Assembly: GCA_050084515.1 (NCBI GenBank)
Contig: CM114274.1
Coordinates: 28,396,001-28,460,000, forward strand
DNA length: 64,000 bases
Source: Blasia pusilla
Taxonomy: Eukaryota > Marchantiophyta > Marchantiopsida > Blasiales
Direction of reading: 5' to 3'
Made by a program: the position numbers and the translations under genes. Positions 11,301-23,600 of this stretch are shown here, in pieces. A model generated the notes under the pieces. It was not told the DNA's origin. It did not search any database and saw only the letters and a program-made list of their open reading frames with translations. Positions within the stretch are counted from its first letter, which is position 1. Every line of letters starts with the position of its first letter.

Positions 11301-14300
11301 TATAGGAATCCTATGCAAGATGCTTCACCGGGAAGATTCCCCTCTAAATTAGCTGATCTGCAACACAACAGCCGAGTTTCCGAGCTGAAATCTGCTCCAC
11401 TTACTATTAATATCGGTGCGGTTCTAATTTTGGGAAGCAATTTGCGTCGTGGACAGATTCTTCTCTAAACGTAGAAACTCACCACGAATTCTCCGTAACC
11501 ACACTGTAACATATAATAGAGAATAATGCCGTTGCATTGGACACAAAGTATTTGTAACAGTAGAATAATGTTAGAAGTTCACTAGTTAGAAATGGGCCAA
11601 TTTCGAAAAGCTTTGGACAAACAAGTTAGCCAGCCTCAGCAGAACTATCTGTGTAGCCAGGATAACAATCTACGGGCTGAACGAGGACAAATAAAATCAG
11701 TGTCCCAAACCTAAGAGCCGTTCAAGTGTCGGAGTACCAGCGATCTAACATCCGCAATATCTGACCAGATCAGACCTGCCTCTTTTGAGCATACAATAAC
11801 GAGAAAAACTGAAAAGACACATTCGTTCACTTCCAGAGCAGCAGGCAAATAGTTCCAAACTTAGCTCAAAGCATTACTAAACCAAACCTACCACCTTTGA
11901 ACCAGAAGCACTCCTGTGGTTCATCTCCTGAGGTGACACTCAGTGCATCAAGAAGATACGTGTTCACATAACATGATGTGCAGGAACGGGAGATTTTTTC
12001 TATCTGGATTGGAGAGGATTTTGTTCTATAGCCGGGAAGAGAATGACGAATGAGGTTTCAGCAGCACTAGTTGGGACGCGAGGGTCTGGAAATATGTGTA
12101 AGAGCGGATCAGCATAAGATATGAGAAGAGCGTAAGCGACGAGAGGTTGAAGCCCTTGATGGAGCTGGGAGTGCGAAGGTCAACGCGGAGCAGGAAGTGG
12201 GAATGCGGCATTGACGTCACGTACCGCTGGACTTGGGAGGTGAAGGAATGAGAGATTTACATCTCCTACTCACACCCGAAAAATCTGAAGATGGTGCGTA
12301 CTTTATTTCCGGTGACATCCTGCGTTTCCGCAAGTAATGGGGACTGATTTGACATTTGAAAGAAATTATCACCTAAACTATCGTTTGTTGGCTTATGGTA
12401 GTTAGCGGACACTTAGGATATGGCCAGAACTCCTCCGCATAGGACATCAATAAGAATTTGTTGAGGAATTCAAATTAGAGTTCCCGCGATGCTTGGTTCT
12501 ATTTGTGGTGGGAAATACGACGTGGAGTTTATTGAGGTTCATTCTCTCGATTTGGTTGTCTAACTTTCTTTAGAGCATAGAATGCAATTATAACAGCTTG
12601 AAAACTGACCCTCCCGGCTACAGCCAGCGTACTATGAGCTGTACCTGGGGCCTTTTCAGCACTACTGGAAGTTTCATCAACATAGCCGAGCCTGTGGACG
12701 AGTGACCTAGGCACGTAGAGCTCATTCTGGACGCTAGAGTCATGGCTTTGGCCAGAGAAACTGTGCCCATGGGTTTTGGTGACAGTGGGAATTTTGCAGT
12801 TCTGAACTTTGCCAAAAGTGGACAGGGGAGGAGCTCCAATCCAACTGCCTCCGCCCATTTTCGCGTCGGGCCTCTCAATGAGTATCCTAAAAAATGTCCT
12901 TTCTATTTCCGTGTCGTCAGCTCCAATGAGACGAATCATTTCTCGGCAAAAGCTGCCACATCTGGACGAACATAGAAGAGATAGAGAATTCCTGTCACAT
13001 TTTGCACCCAATTTCGGCACAACGTATTTGAATTTCTGGGCCTGATCCTTGAGAGTCTGCGCTGAGCAGGACCTACTCCTCCAAAGCGATCTGAGAAAAA
13101 TGTGGGGACTTTTCGGGAGCTTTGTGTCTACTTCGAGTCTACAAAATCAAGTGCAATCTCATCGTCTCTACAGCCACCGGAATCTGCATGCCCGCGAAAG
13201 ATCTTTATGAGTCACTACACTTGCATTCTCTACGTCATTCAGACAAATGTTCGAAAAATTCAAAGCCTGATTCAGCCCGGCGTGTCCTTGAAGAGATTAT
13301 ACAAGTCAACGAATTGCGAATAGAAAGGTACAGAAGCCGTTCCATCCGCTATTCCCAGAAACCCTCAACGCAGCTTCAGATCTTCCTAACTGTTTGACAA
13401 TGTTCATATGTCCATGTCAACGAAGCTACCACTTGAAGTTCGCGACGACATACAATACAGAATGACGACGACGGGTTTTGCGGTGTTTAAGTGGAACCCT
13501 AGAATCTATTCCGCATCACGTTTCGGCGTCTCAACCTGAACTCTTCTAATAGTGAGCCCCGAAGAGCTGGCAGATGCTGGCGTTGGTCCAAGATCCGGAT
13601 ATGCGCTTGAAATGTGTTAATGGCAGCCAGCTATAAGCTTCGGATCTCCTAACGACCCGGACAACGGATGATAAACCCGATGACGGTAACTCCAGCCAAA
13701 CGAACTATTTCGATATGTCGGGACTCATATAAGTAGAGGATCTAGGTATAGGAGGTCTACGAGTTCTACCAATACTTCTCCCCGTCGCACCCTCTCCCAA
13801 CACCCCCACTTTGAATCTTCGACGGGGAGGAGACGATAGTTTGAACTAAATTCGATAGCAGGAACATTTGTGCGTGAAATTACTGATCCACGTCGTCTCC
13901 CCGTTGCCGTAACTTGCTTGATTTCAGTGAAGGATATCGATTGCTGGAAGATAGGTAATAGCAGTAACTGAATCGAAGAGCTATTTGAAAGGATTCGTTG
14001 ACATCGGGATTGGATTGGTTTCGGTTGGATTGGCGCATTCACAAGCTTGGAGTCAGTACGTCAAAGAAATCCTCGCTGATTTGGTTTGAATTTTAAAGTG
14101 GAGACTCGATTGACTTCGAATTAGAGCGAGGAGCGAGGGAGGTAGTAAGTAATTGGGCGTAAGCTCGTCAATAACCTCTCAGCTCACAGAGAGAAATATA
14201 CACAGAGACAGGTAGAGTTGCATATAGTTAAGAGAGATAAATTATACAGGGAAATAGTGACCTTATTTTTTGTGGCCTTCGAATCACCTACTCGCGCCAG

Positions 14301-14315
14301 ATAGAGCACAGAGAA
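11301..14315. other. Non-genic stretch upstream of PAL
   Basis: About 3 kb without a recognisable gene or repeat. A minus-strand open frame at 12529-13020 (163 codons, MPKLGAKCDRN...) overlaps plus-strand open frames and has no recognisable family; I treat it as fortuitous. The last 800 bp are the likely PAL promoter and 5' leader. I saw no clear AC element of the kind found in seed-plant PAL promoters. Confidence 0.4.
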
Positions 14316-16526
14316 ATGGCGAGCCCTGTGATGATGTCGATGAAGAAACGATCGATTCCTTCACCACCCCTTGATCTCAATGCAGAAGAACCTGCAGGAT
14401 TGGCAATGCAGTTGTGCCTCAATCCAGTGTTGAAAATCGGCGAAGGCTCGATGGAACTCAGTACAGCGGATCCATTGAATTGGGGAAGAGCTGCCAAAAA
14501 AATGGAGAGCAGCCATTGGAGGGAAGTGCAGCGAATGGTGCAGGAATGTGAGGAATCAAGGGAGGTTGTCATTCAGGGAGTGACGCTAACGATTGGACAG
14601 GTTACCGCCGTGGCTCGTAATCCGAATGTGACCGTGGTTCTCGACACCGAAACTGCCAAGGTTGGTGTAGACGAGAGCTCCGATTGGGTGATGGAAAACA
14701 TTATGAAGGGAACTGATACTTACGGTGTCACCACAGGCTTTGGGGCGACTTCCCACCGCCGTACAGACCAGGCAGTCGACTTGCAGCGTGAGCTCATCCG
14801 TTTCTTGAATGCAGGAGTCCTGGGCAACGATGCCAATGTCTTGCCTGTGGATAGCACGCGAGCTGCTATGTTGGTCAGGACTAACACACTGATGCAGGGG
14901 TACTCCGGGATTAGGTGGGACATTCTTCAGACCGTGCAGAAGCTCCTCAACAAGTGCCTCACTCCTATGCTTCCCCTCAGGGGAACGATCACAGCATCAG
15001 GAGATCTCGTGCCGCTTTCTTACATCGCTGGATTACTCACAGGCAGATCCAATTCCAGAGCTGTGAACGAGTGCGGTGAGATAATAACCGGGGTGGAGGC
15101 TCTTAAGCTAGTGGGATTGGTGGAGCCCTTTGTATTGAGGCCCAAGGAGGGACTAGCACTCGTCAATGGAACGGCGGTGGGTGCAGCTCAAGCTTCCATG
15201 GCATGCTATGACGCCAACATTCTTGCTCTTTTGGCCGAGATCGGGTCCGCATTATTTTGTGAAGTGATGCAGGGTAAGCCGGAGTTCACCGATCACCTCA
15301 CTCACAAGCTGAAGCACCATCCGGGGCAGATCGAGGCCGCCGCCATCATGGAGTACGTGTTAGAGGGGAGTTCATACATGACAGCCGCAGCAACGCTGCA
15401 CGAGACGAATCCCCTGAAGAAGCCCAAGCAGGACAGGTATGCTCTGCGCACTTCTCCTCAATGGCTCGGGCCGCAGATCGAAGTCATTCGCGCGGCCACT
15501 CATTCGATCGAGAGGGAGATCAACTCCGTGAACGACAACCCGCTCATCGATGTGTCCAGGGATAAGGCTTTGCACGGAGGTAATTTTCAGGGAACGCCCA
15601 TCGGAGTGTCTATGGACAACATGCGCCTTGCTCTCGCTGCCATCGGAAAGCTCATGTTCGCCCAGATGTCCGAGCTGGTAAATGACTTCTACAACGGCGG
15701 GTTGCCTTCCAATTTGACGGGAGGTCCCAATCCCAGTCTGGACTACGGCTTCAAGGGAGCTGAGATTGCAATGGCCTCATACTGCTCCGAATTGCAGTAT
15801 CTCGCAAACCCAGTAACTTCTCATGTGCAGAGTGCAGAGCAGCATAATCAGGACGTAAATTCGCTAGGGCTTATCTCGGCTCGCAAGACGGCTGAAGCCA
15901 TTGAAATCTTGAAGCTCATGTCCTCGACATTCCTGGTCGTTCTTTGTCAGGCTGTGGATCTCCGACATCTAGAAGAGAACATGCTCGCAAGTGTGAAGCA
16001 AGCCGTGTCCGCTACTACTAAGAAGACTCTCTCCGTGAGCTCGGATGGATTGCTCATGCCATCCCGATTTTGCGAGAAAGATCTTCTCAGGGTCGTTGAA
16101 GATACACCCCCCTTCTCATACGTCGACGATCCCACTAGCCCGATCTACCCCCTAATGCCGGCGTTGAGGCAAGTCATAGTGAGCCACGCCATGGAGCAGA
16201 GCAAGGTGGATGATGGGTTGGCCATTTTCCGCAAGATCTCGGTCTTTGAGGAAGCGTTGAAAGAATCACTTGAAGCCGCCGTGTTGTCAACGAGGGAACA
16301 GTTCGACGGAGGCTTCGCTGCAGTGCCGAACAAGATCACGGAATGCCGAACCTACCCACTGTACAACTTCGTTCGATCCTTGGGCACGAAGCTTTTGGTT
16401 GGCACCGAGACGAGGTCTCCTGGCGAGGACATTCAATTAGTCTACGAGGCCATCACAGAGGGGCAATTGGCCGCTCCACTCCTCAAATGTTTGGACGGAT
16501 GGGTAGGAGCTCCGATTCCCCATTAA
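14316..16526 (+). CDS. PAL: Phenylalanine ammonia-lyase, intronless
   Basis: Converts L-phenylalanine to trans-cinnamate and ammonia, the entry step of phenylpropanoid metabolism; the enzyme is a cytosolic homotetramer. The frame is 736 codons, the normal plant length. The MIO prosthetic group forms from Ala227-Ser228-Gly229 ([17 protein letters not shown]). Tyr136 lies in [16 protein letters not shown]. Phe163 ([10 protein letters not shown]) is the residue that favours Phe over Tyr as substrate. [22 protein letters not shown] and [11 protein letters not shown] are all present, and the end ([11 protein letters not shown]) is PAL-like. The first Met at 14316 fits because the residues after it are a typical variable PAL N-terminus. 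No intron interrupts the frame, unlike angiosperm PALs. It appears functional and is isolated among transposons. A possible TATA-like AT stretch lies near 14238-14248. Confidence 0.97.
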   Translation: MASPVMMSMKKRSIPSPPLDLNAEEPAGLAMQLCLNPVLKIGEGSMELSTADPLNWGRAAKKMESSHWREVQRMVQECEESREVVIQGVTLTIGQVTAVARNPNVTVVLDTETAKVGVDESSDWVMENIMKGTDTYGVTTGFGATSHRRTDQAVDLQRELIRFLNAGVLGNDANVLPVDSTRAAMLVRTNTLMQGYSGIRWDILQTVQKLLNKCLTPMLPLRGTITASGDLVPLSYIAGLLTGRSNSRAVNECGEIITGVEALKLVGLVEPFVLRPKEGLALVNGTAVGAAQASMACYDANILALLAEIGSALFCEVMQGKPEFTDHLTHKLKHHPGQIEAAAIMEYVLEGSSYMTAAATLHETNPLKKPKQDRYALRTSPQWLGPQIEVIRAATHSIEREINSVNDNPLIDVSRDKALHGGNFQGTPIGVSMDNMRLALAAIGKLMFAQMSELVNDFYNGGLPSNLTGGPNPSLDYGFKGAEIAMASYCSELQYLANPVTSHVQSAEQHNQDVNSLGLISARKTAEAIEILKLMSSTFLVVLCQAVDLRHLEENMLASVKQAVSATTKKTLSVSSDGLLMPSRFCEKDLLRVVEDTPPFSYVDDPTSPIYPLMPALRQVIVSHAMEQSKVDDGLAIFRKISVFEEALKESLEAAVLSTREQFDGGFAAVPNKITECRTYPLYNFVRSLGTKLLVGTETRSPGEDIQLVYEAITEGQLAAPLLKCLDGWVGAPIPH

Positions 16527-16930
16527 CCGCCTGTAGCCCTTGTGTATAATTTGATGTTTGTCAACTCATTTATTCTGTTTTCATAATTACACTGTGTCAG
16601 ATCGCACATTCTTGAGGTCGCAGATATACCTCAAAAAAAAATTCTCTCTCAACTCGAGCGAGGTTTTAGTCTAGAGTTTAGCAATCTATTTAGGAATCTA
16701 GGTTAGCATAATTCATTTGACAAACTTTCCTCGAGGCTTGCTCAAGATAGCAGCAGCTTCTAGCTTTGGAAAGGTTGAGAAAGACTACAGCGCTAGGATT
16801 GTACATGTCTGCTGCTGAGAACATTTGCTCCACAAATATTCTTTACTTTAGCAATCGGACCCTAATGTAAACGCAAGGGCCTTCGATTGTACCACAGTCT
16901 ACTATGACCCTAATGCCATCTTTGCACTTC

Positions 16931-16990
16931 TTTTGTCCACCGCGACCAAACTTCGATTTGGTCGCCGCAGTTTGGTCGCGGTGGACAAAA
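16931..16990. repeat. Perfect 21-bp inverted repeat (hairpin), 18-bp loop
   Basis: Arms 16931-16951 (TTTTGTCCACCGCGACCAAA and one more base) and 16970-16990 are exact reverse complements. The loop itself contains a further partial copy of the motif TTTGGTCGC. It could be a fold-back element or hairpin RNA source; it is unrelated to the GCAACCCGTCGG palindromes. Confidence 0.9.
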
Positions 16991-17542
16991 TTTGTTATCT
17001 TCAATTTTGCGTGTCACTACATCGAATATTTGAGAGCACTGCAGAACACTTATAGTTTTTTCCTCTTGGCGAAGAAAGGTCGGCCATGCCGGAGCCGCTA
17101 AACTTAATGGGTATTAACCCCTGACGTGGCCAGCGTCAAGCATTTTTCCTCACGAGAAACAGGGAAATTTTAATTTTGGACAATTCCCTCCGTTTGGGCT
17201 TGATGGGCAATTTTGGCCGTTTGAGTATGAGGCACATTTCTTTTCGATCAGAAGAGAAGTAAGGTAACGTTACAATTGGAAATCTCACAAGTCATGTGCG
17301 CATTCTGAGTTTATGTGCAATCCACAGTTTGAGTAGGATGTCACTAAGCTTAAGAATTCTGTGCGTTTGGAAGAACACATAAACCTGAGAGGACGTACCG
17401 TATCCGGCTTAGCTTTCAAAATGACTCATTTTCCCAATTCAATGAAAATAGATTGGATTTCCAATTCCACAAATCCGAATTCTTCATTGTCTCGTACAAG
17501 AGGATTTAGAGTCTATTCACATTGAAAATTATTATTATTATG

Positions 17543-17590
17543 GTTGGAACAATAAATTTAAGTGTGAATCGATTTTATTATTGTTCCAAC
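17543..17590. repeat. 13-bp inverted repeat in AT-rich DNA
   Basis: GTTGGAACAATAA (17543-17555) is matched by its exact reverse complement at 17578-17590, with a 22-bp loop. It may be the terminal part of a small miniature element. Confidence 0.6.
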
Positions 17591-17789
17591 TTAGGAGGGA
17601 AATATCTTTTATATCCATGCCACACCTGAATTCACATTGTTATTCTTAACCTAATACATCTTTCCTATTCCATTGTTATTATGAACGTTTTTTGTGGCGA
17701 TAATTTCCATAATTGCCTCCGGAGCTGATGCAATTCTCTTTGCTCTCTCTTTGATCTCGTGTTATCGAAACCCAACAAGCTGCAAGTCA

Positions 17790-18115
17790 TAGACATCCCA
17801 GGAATGTCTATGTGCAACCCGTTGCATTCTGACGGGTTGCAACATCCCAGAGCCTCCTACTAGAGCCCGTCGGAATTGGATGGGTTCCAATTAGGAGGCC
17901 AGTCTGCCCTAGAAAATCCATGTGCAACCCATGAGATTTCGACGGCTTGCAAAAAGTGTCAAAGGGGGAAAACTTGCAATGTGTTGGAATTCGACGGGTT
18001 GTAGACTGAGTAAGCTTGCACACTTACAACTTGCAAGCCTTCACGTTCCTCTATCGTTCCAACGGGTTGCAACTCAACCATATTTCTTTTCAAAAATTTC
18101 ATCACGTGAGTTGGA
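17790..18115 (-). repeat. Intron piece of a MULE copy with GCAACCCGTCGG palindromes
   Basis: Several diverged copies of the palindrome occur (for example GCAACCCGTTGCATTCTGAC near 17816, and copies near 17922-17950, 17980-18003 and 18057-18072). On the minus strand the segment begins with GTGAGTTC directly after the transposase exon, exactly as in the intron at 43144-43583, so this is the homologous intron. The downstream exon is missing. Confidence 0.7.
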
Positions 18116-18612
18116 AATGTTGAACTCACGTGCTCCATAAAGTTTTCCCATTGTCTCGTTCGTACGATCTACCAACTGAGCCAGGAATACAACTCTTTGT
18201 ATTTCCTCTCAATTACATGCTTCCTCCATCACCCATGAAGTTCTTTTTGACACTCCACCGCTTGTTTCAAGGTTTTGTTGTCCTTGCAGCGTTGGAGTAG
18301 AGCAACATGCTCTGTTCTCTTATTCTCCTTGATGCAAGATTTGGTGTACCGAGTGAGAGATTGTTGCCAATAGAAACCATCCGACATTTCCCTCTCTAGT
18401 TGAACTTCTACACCCTAGAACAATTCTCTCATAGCAATCCATCTTGGTTATGCATTGTCCACCATGAACCCATAAATTTCAGGAGGTTGCTTTTTGTTTT
18501 CCTTCACCACCTCCAATAAGAATAACAATCATATCTTCAAATTCCCAACGTCGTCTACTTTTACCTTATAGACAAATACGGTTTTAAGTCCCTTCTACCA
18601 CTAGAGGGAATA
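18116..18612 (-). pseudogene. Mutator-like transposase fragment (central region)
   Basis: Read on the minus strand, this matches 42690-43143 of the large element: VEGLKTVFV, IGGGEGKQK, YGFMVDNA, MSDGFYWQQSL, RYTKSCIKENKRTEH, LLQRCKDNK and QWENF. It covers the stretch around the second catalytic Asp of the MULE core and ends at a GTGAGT donor at 18115. Frameshifts and stops show it is dead. It helps define the transposase because it still has an intact codon at WQQSL where the larger copy has a stop. Confidence 0.8.
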
Positions 18613-19171
18613 TAGTGTTTTTAGAACTAGGAAGTTTACAACTAAGTCCAAAAGCACTAGTTTTAGTTTTACAACTACATTGGCAAAAAGTTCAAACATA
18701 TCACAATGTAGTCATAAACTACAACTAAGATTAGAAGAAAAAATTACGTGGCTTTTATATAATTTTTATATTCCAAGATTCCCTTGTATATTAATTTAAA
18801 AATATGACGTATCCTATTTAAAATTGATATGAAGACACAAGAACTAAAGCTAGTCGAACTTAGTTGTAATCCAAATACTTAAAATTGGCGTGCATTATCT
18901 TTCAAATACTGAAAATAATTTATAATAATAATTTTAATCTTTCAAAATGACATGGAATATATACTACTAGTGCTACTAGGTGAAGTAAAGAATTAAAACT
19001 AAGATAGACAAGTAAAACCTAGGTGGAAATTTTATTTTAATAATTTAAAACTATTACTTCAAAATGTACTTATTTATTAATATGAAAATTTAATACTAAT
19101 AGGAAGTCAAAATAACTATTGTTAATTGAATATTGGTTGTATATCAAAGTCTGCAACTAATATCTATAGTA

Positions 19172-19210
19172 ATTGAAGTAAATAAAATAAAATATTTTAT
19201 TTACTTCAAT
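19172..19210. repeat. Perfect 39-bp palindrome, AT-rich
   Basis: ATTGAAGTAAATAAAATA (19172-19189), three A, then the exact reverse complement (19193-19210). It may mark a fold-back or miniature transposon in this AT-rich tract. Confidence 0.85.
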
Positions 19211-20584
19211 ATAATGTCATGGAATATATAATACTAGTTCTAGTAGGTATAGCAGAAAATAATTAAAAATGAAACATTTTCATCGGTTAGAAAATGTAAG
19301 TTGAGATGGTTTACGTCAAACCCTACACACTAAGAAATCTTCCACGCCCGCGTTTATTCACACGAAACACTTCCGCGCGAACATACATTTTGGAAAGGCT
19401 TTCGAAAACTCAATGTTCGGGGGAGGATTTGCTTGTCCTTATCACACATACGGTGATCTTATTACATGTCTTTGAAGGAGAGTATATCACAAGGCCAACA
19501 GTTGAAGCACATGTAGGCAATGTAAATTCATTGTTGCCAAGACGAGTGGATGGAGTAGATGAATTAGAAGCAGCCACAGAAGTCGCAGAAGAAACAATAT
19601 GGCTATCTCCTTCCTCAATCTTCAACTCTACATCGCTGCTATGGTGCGTGCTCAGATTCCATTGCCTTAAAGCAAAATATGGATACAACTAACCTTTTGT
19701 TGTAATTTTTACTATTTCTAACGTACAAGTTTGAATCATAAATCCCTTGCTAAATTGCTTGTACAGTTGCATTGGGATGTTTGCCTTAGTGTACTCACCC
19801 ACAATATCTTAGCCTCTCTCGCGTGCGCGCGCGGCTACAATAGGCAGTACTGACAAATTACAACCTCTTTCCCCGTTTGTGTCAAAAAATTGCAGCCACA
19901 GTGGTCTTTCCCGCTATTTGTGTCGAATGATTTCATGGCTCTACTTCAATGTGCCGAGTGATTTCTCGGCTAGCAAGTACCAAGTTCAGATTGCCACATT
20001 CTCTCATCGGCGTATAATGGCTGACGATTATTTGAGGGACGTGACGCTCAAACGAAGTGCGAAATACTGGAGAGCAATTCTCTGAAAAGCGTTGCCTCAC
20101 CACTTCTAATCTGCACAAGTACGCACCTCATATCTTTCTCTCTCTCTCTCACTCTCTCACAAGATTTTCTTTTGCCCACAACCCACAAACGAATCAACGT
20201 GGATAACGAAAGCTGCCACCAATCGTGAAAGATAGAAAGGTGCTTTCGACAAGGAACTTGATGAGGTTCCATCGGTCCCAAAGATAACTCTACCAGCTCA
20301 TGACACTGTTACAGTGTGTGTGGCAAGCTAACATGTGATGATCTACAAACATGGCTGGCTACTGTCCACGCATTTCATTTGTTAATCGGCGAGTTTACGA
20401 GAGCGATGCAAACTCGTTTAAGACTGACTACAGTAGTAGTGACATACTTTCTAGTCCGTTCCAGAGAAGAGAAAATTCCACGATTTAAGCGCCGGTTGCC
20501 TTCGAGGAGGTGTGGACATCGCCGAGATCCAAGAAGATCGAGTTCGAATTCAATCGATGGGATGGGATAGCGATCGATGGGATA

Positions 20585-20676
20585 GCGTTCAAAAGTGGAC
20601 CAACGGGGTCGGCATTTTACCCTCGATGGGATAGCGATCGATTGGATCTCTATCCCGTTGGTCCACTTTTGAACGC
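20585..20676. repeat. Perfect 23-bp inverted repeat with repetitive loop
   Basis: Arms 20585-20607 (begins GCGTTCAAAAGTGGACC) and 20654-20676 are exact reverse complements. The flank and loop repeat the motif GATGGGATAGCGATCGAT several times (20553-20642), so the hairpin sits inside a short tandem repeat cluster. Confidence 0.9.
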
Positions 20677-23600
20677 AAACATTTCAGAATGTGCTATAGC
20701 TCATGCCTCCATCTCTGTAGGTCCAGAGGTTACAGCGTTGGAATGGATTTAGCTTCCGAAAATAGTCGGGAACGCGCATAAATATTTCCAAAAGCTTCTA
20801 CATTGAGACCTTCAAAGCCTCTGTGGAACCATAAGGCGCCCAATTTGTGTATCTGTGGAGCTAGATAGCTTGGTCGGATGATTTGCTTGTGATGGAAACC
20901 CCAAGCTGGAAATCGGGGTGGATTGATTCATGATGCCAAGCAGCCACGAGCACAATCTCCACAAAAGTAATCTGCGAACAATCTCTGCAGCCCATAACTA
21001 TTGCTACAAAGTAGACGCATGAATCCCCTTTGGAGATCCACATCTGGAGATTTTGGGCTCTGGTTTGAAAATTTGGGTAGTTATTTGTATAGACGAAGAA
21101 GTGCATGAATCAACATGCTTAAGTGGATCCTCTAGGCAAGAAATCATGGCGCGCAGATTCCCTACGGCTGTGAAGACGATCAGATTGCACTAGAATATGG
21201 TCACTCAAAGTGGACACAAAGCTCCCGCCAAGTTCCCACATTGCTTCAGCGGTTTCCAGAGGAGGAATAGTCTTCTTTTGCTAGCACACGCTCTCCAACA
21301 TCAAGCACAGAAATTCAACTAGGAAGATGCGAAAGAGGACGCGATGGGTGTGGCAGAAATTTGTCATGAGTGGAACAGTTCTATTCCTCCAGAATTGGTA
21401 GTTTTTCGCCGAGCGTATGTCGTCTCGTTGGAGTCTATGGACACGGAAATCGATACTGCTTCTCTCTCTCTCTCTTCTTTCAAATTGTTCTCACGTGGTA
21501 CTTCGGTGATTCCATGAATCTGAGGTGAAGACTAGTAGTGGATTTCTAACAAGTTGAACTCGTAAAATACTTTGAGCACTATTTTTATCTCCTCTGACCT
21601 GCACTCTAACCTGCACTTTCCTTGTGTTGAAAATTTGCAAATGTGTCTCTCTCTTTAATTCCTTAGAATTTGTCTATATTGCTCAGTTGTTAGGGTAATT
21701 CCAACCTATTGCGTTTCTCTCTCTCGGTCCCGCATAATCTCCCCATCTGTAGTAGAAGGCAATTGTTTTCTGACTGTATCACTCCTTCCATCCTTCCTAT
21801 ATGTCGTCAACTTTTGAGAAGGGTAACGAACTCCGAGATCCTTGTAATTTGTGCGTCTCACGTGAAATTTTTTGCTACTACCATGCATCCAAGGAAGTTT
21901 CCAACTGGTAGGAATTCTGTTCTTGCTTTAATTTTCTCTCTGGTTGCCTCGAGCGGTTGCAGCACCAGTGCGTTCTCTTGCTCTAGAGGCAGCCTCCAAA
22001 GAAGTCATGGTTCCTCTATGTGTTCTTCAAATTGATGGACTCGTAAGTTCTCTTCTCTCCCCACTGTGCCTCCCAAGATTTCACTCGTTGATCCCTTCAA
22101 TGTGTGATTGACATACATAGGATTTTGTTTAATCTTATTGTCTCATTTAATGTCGGTTCATGTCGGATGTTTCTTTTTGTTGGAAGTTGCTTCAAACAGT
22201 ATTATCATAATCTTGGTAATCGTCACATGAACGATTACTGCCTTTCTTGTTAAGGATACCTCACATGAAAAAAAATGCAAGTCGTACGAATAATTTGTGA
22301 TCAGCATCATGAGACCAAGCCAAAGTTGAATCTTGATTACCCGAATTGCATCACCACATGAAAAATTGTGGCGAAGAGAAAAAGAGACATCAAGGAACTT
22401 AGATGTCTATGTAATGAATGCTAAAGATGAAATTGAGGGTTTTGCATGTCATAGAAAAACATAGGTTTCCTCCAAAAAGAATATTAGGTTTCCTCCAAAA
22501 AGAATTTGGAGAAATACTAATGAGTATGATTCATGGAATGATTGGAGGTCAAGATCTGAAAATAGAAGTGTGCATGTGGATAGTCCTACCATAGGGATTG
22601 AATGTAATATAAGCAATCCTACGTTAGGTGCGATAGACATTGATGAAGATATAAATGTTCAAAGAATGACCAATGAAGCCTTTCATAGATAGGGAGGCAA
22701 TGAGGAACCCTTTGATCAGGATCAATCTGCTCCACAAGAAGATGTTGATGATAGTCCTTTTGAGATAGGAGACTAAGATTCTGGATGAGTTTTTTTTGTA
22801 GGGATATGGTTGTCATCAAGTAGGACTTGTAAGCTAAAGAATTTCAAGAACTCATGCATCAACAGCCACATTTGGGATGTTATGAGCTCCACAAATATTC
22901 AGAAAAACCATTGTGAATGCTAGTTTATTAATCCTACTTCTAGGGAATAAAGGGCAACATGCTTCTCTCAATGCAACCAAGTCTCTTGCCCAAACTTCCT
23001 CACCACATCCTCATCCAGTTTTACTTTGATCCACTATCACAAAGCTTGGACTAAATTACATTCAGATTCAGGGGTGTCCAAATGGTTGTATGTTGTTTTG
23101 AGGTGTTGACAAGGATTTGGACACATGTTCCAAGTGCATGTCACGAAGCTAAAAGCAAATGGGGAAGGTTAAAGTGCCTATGAAGGTGCTACGACACTTT
23201 CCTATTATTCCAAGGCTGAAGCTTATGTATAGATGCATATCCATTTCTGAACTTATAACATGGACATCCAAGAACAGGAGTACATACTGATTAGAGAGGC
23301 ACACTAGGGATTCTAAGCAATGGAGAGAAATTGATCTTCAATGGCCAGAGTTCATGAATGAGCCCAGAAAATAGGCTTGGTTTGGCATTAGATGGGGTCA
23401 ATCCATTTAGTGACAAAAACAGTGTGTGGTCTACTTGGCCAGTGCTTTTGGTCAATTACAACCTACCCCCTTGGTCCTGTACTAAAAAGTTCTCTCCAAT
23501 TGGCTCTTATAATTCCGGGGAAGGAATCAATGACTTCTGAAAATCTAGATATATACTTAGCTCCACTTGTTGAGGAGTTGCAAGTACTTTGGAAAGGGGT

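Larger units (their letters stand above)
16527..17789. other. PAL 3' flank and non-genic DNA
   Basis: The 3' untranslated region and polyadenylation signals of PAL should lie in the first 200 bp, which are T-rich. The remainder holds two hairpin-forming repeats (described separately) and no gene. Confidence 0.45.
18613..22549. other. Non-genic, partly very AT-rich region
   Basis: 18.6-19.3 kb is strongly AT-rich and contains a direct repeat of about 50 bp (around 18952-19010 and 19216-19268, sharing CATGGAATATATA and CTACTAGT / TACTAGTT) and a perfect 39-bp palindrome. An open frame at 19306-19692 (128 codons) has no recognisable family. Pyrimidine simple repeats lie near 20137-20160 and 21460-21478. 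No gene is supported. Confidence 0.4.

Noticed and set aside
12529-13020. Minus-strand open frame of 163 codons upstream of PAL
   Set aside because: Overlaps plus-strand open frames of similar quality, with no recognisable domain and no promoter context.
18140-18175. tRNA-like A box on the minus strand (TGGCTCAGTTGGTAGA)
   Set aside because: It lies in the transposase fragment and aligns with coding sequence at about 43083-43105; no B box or cloverleaf follows.
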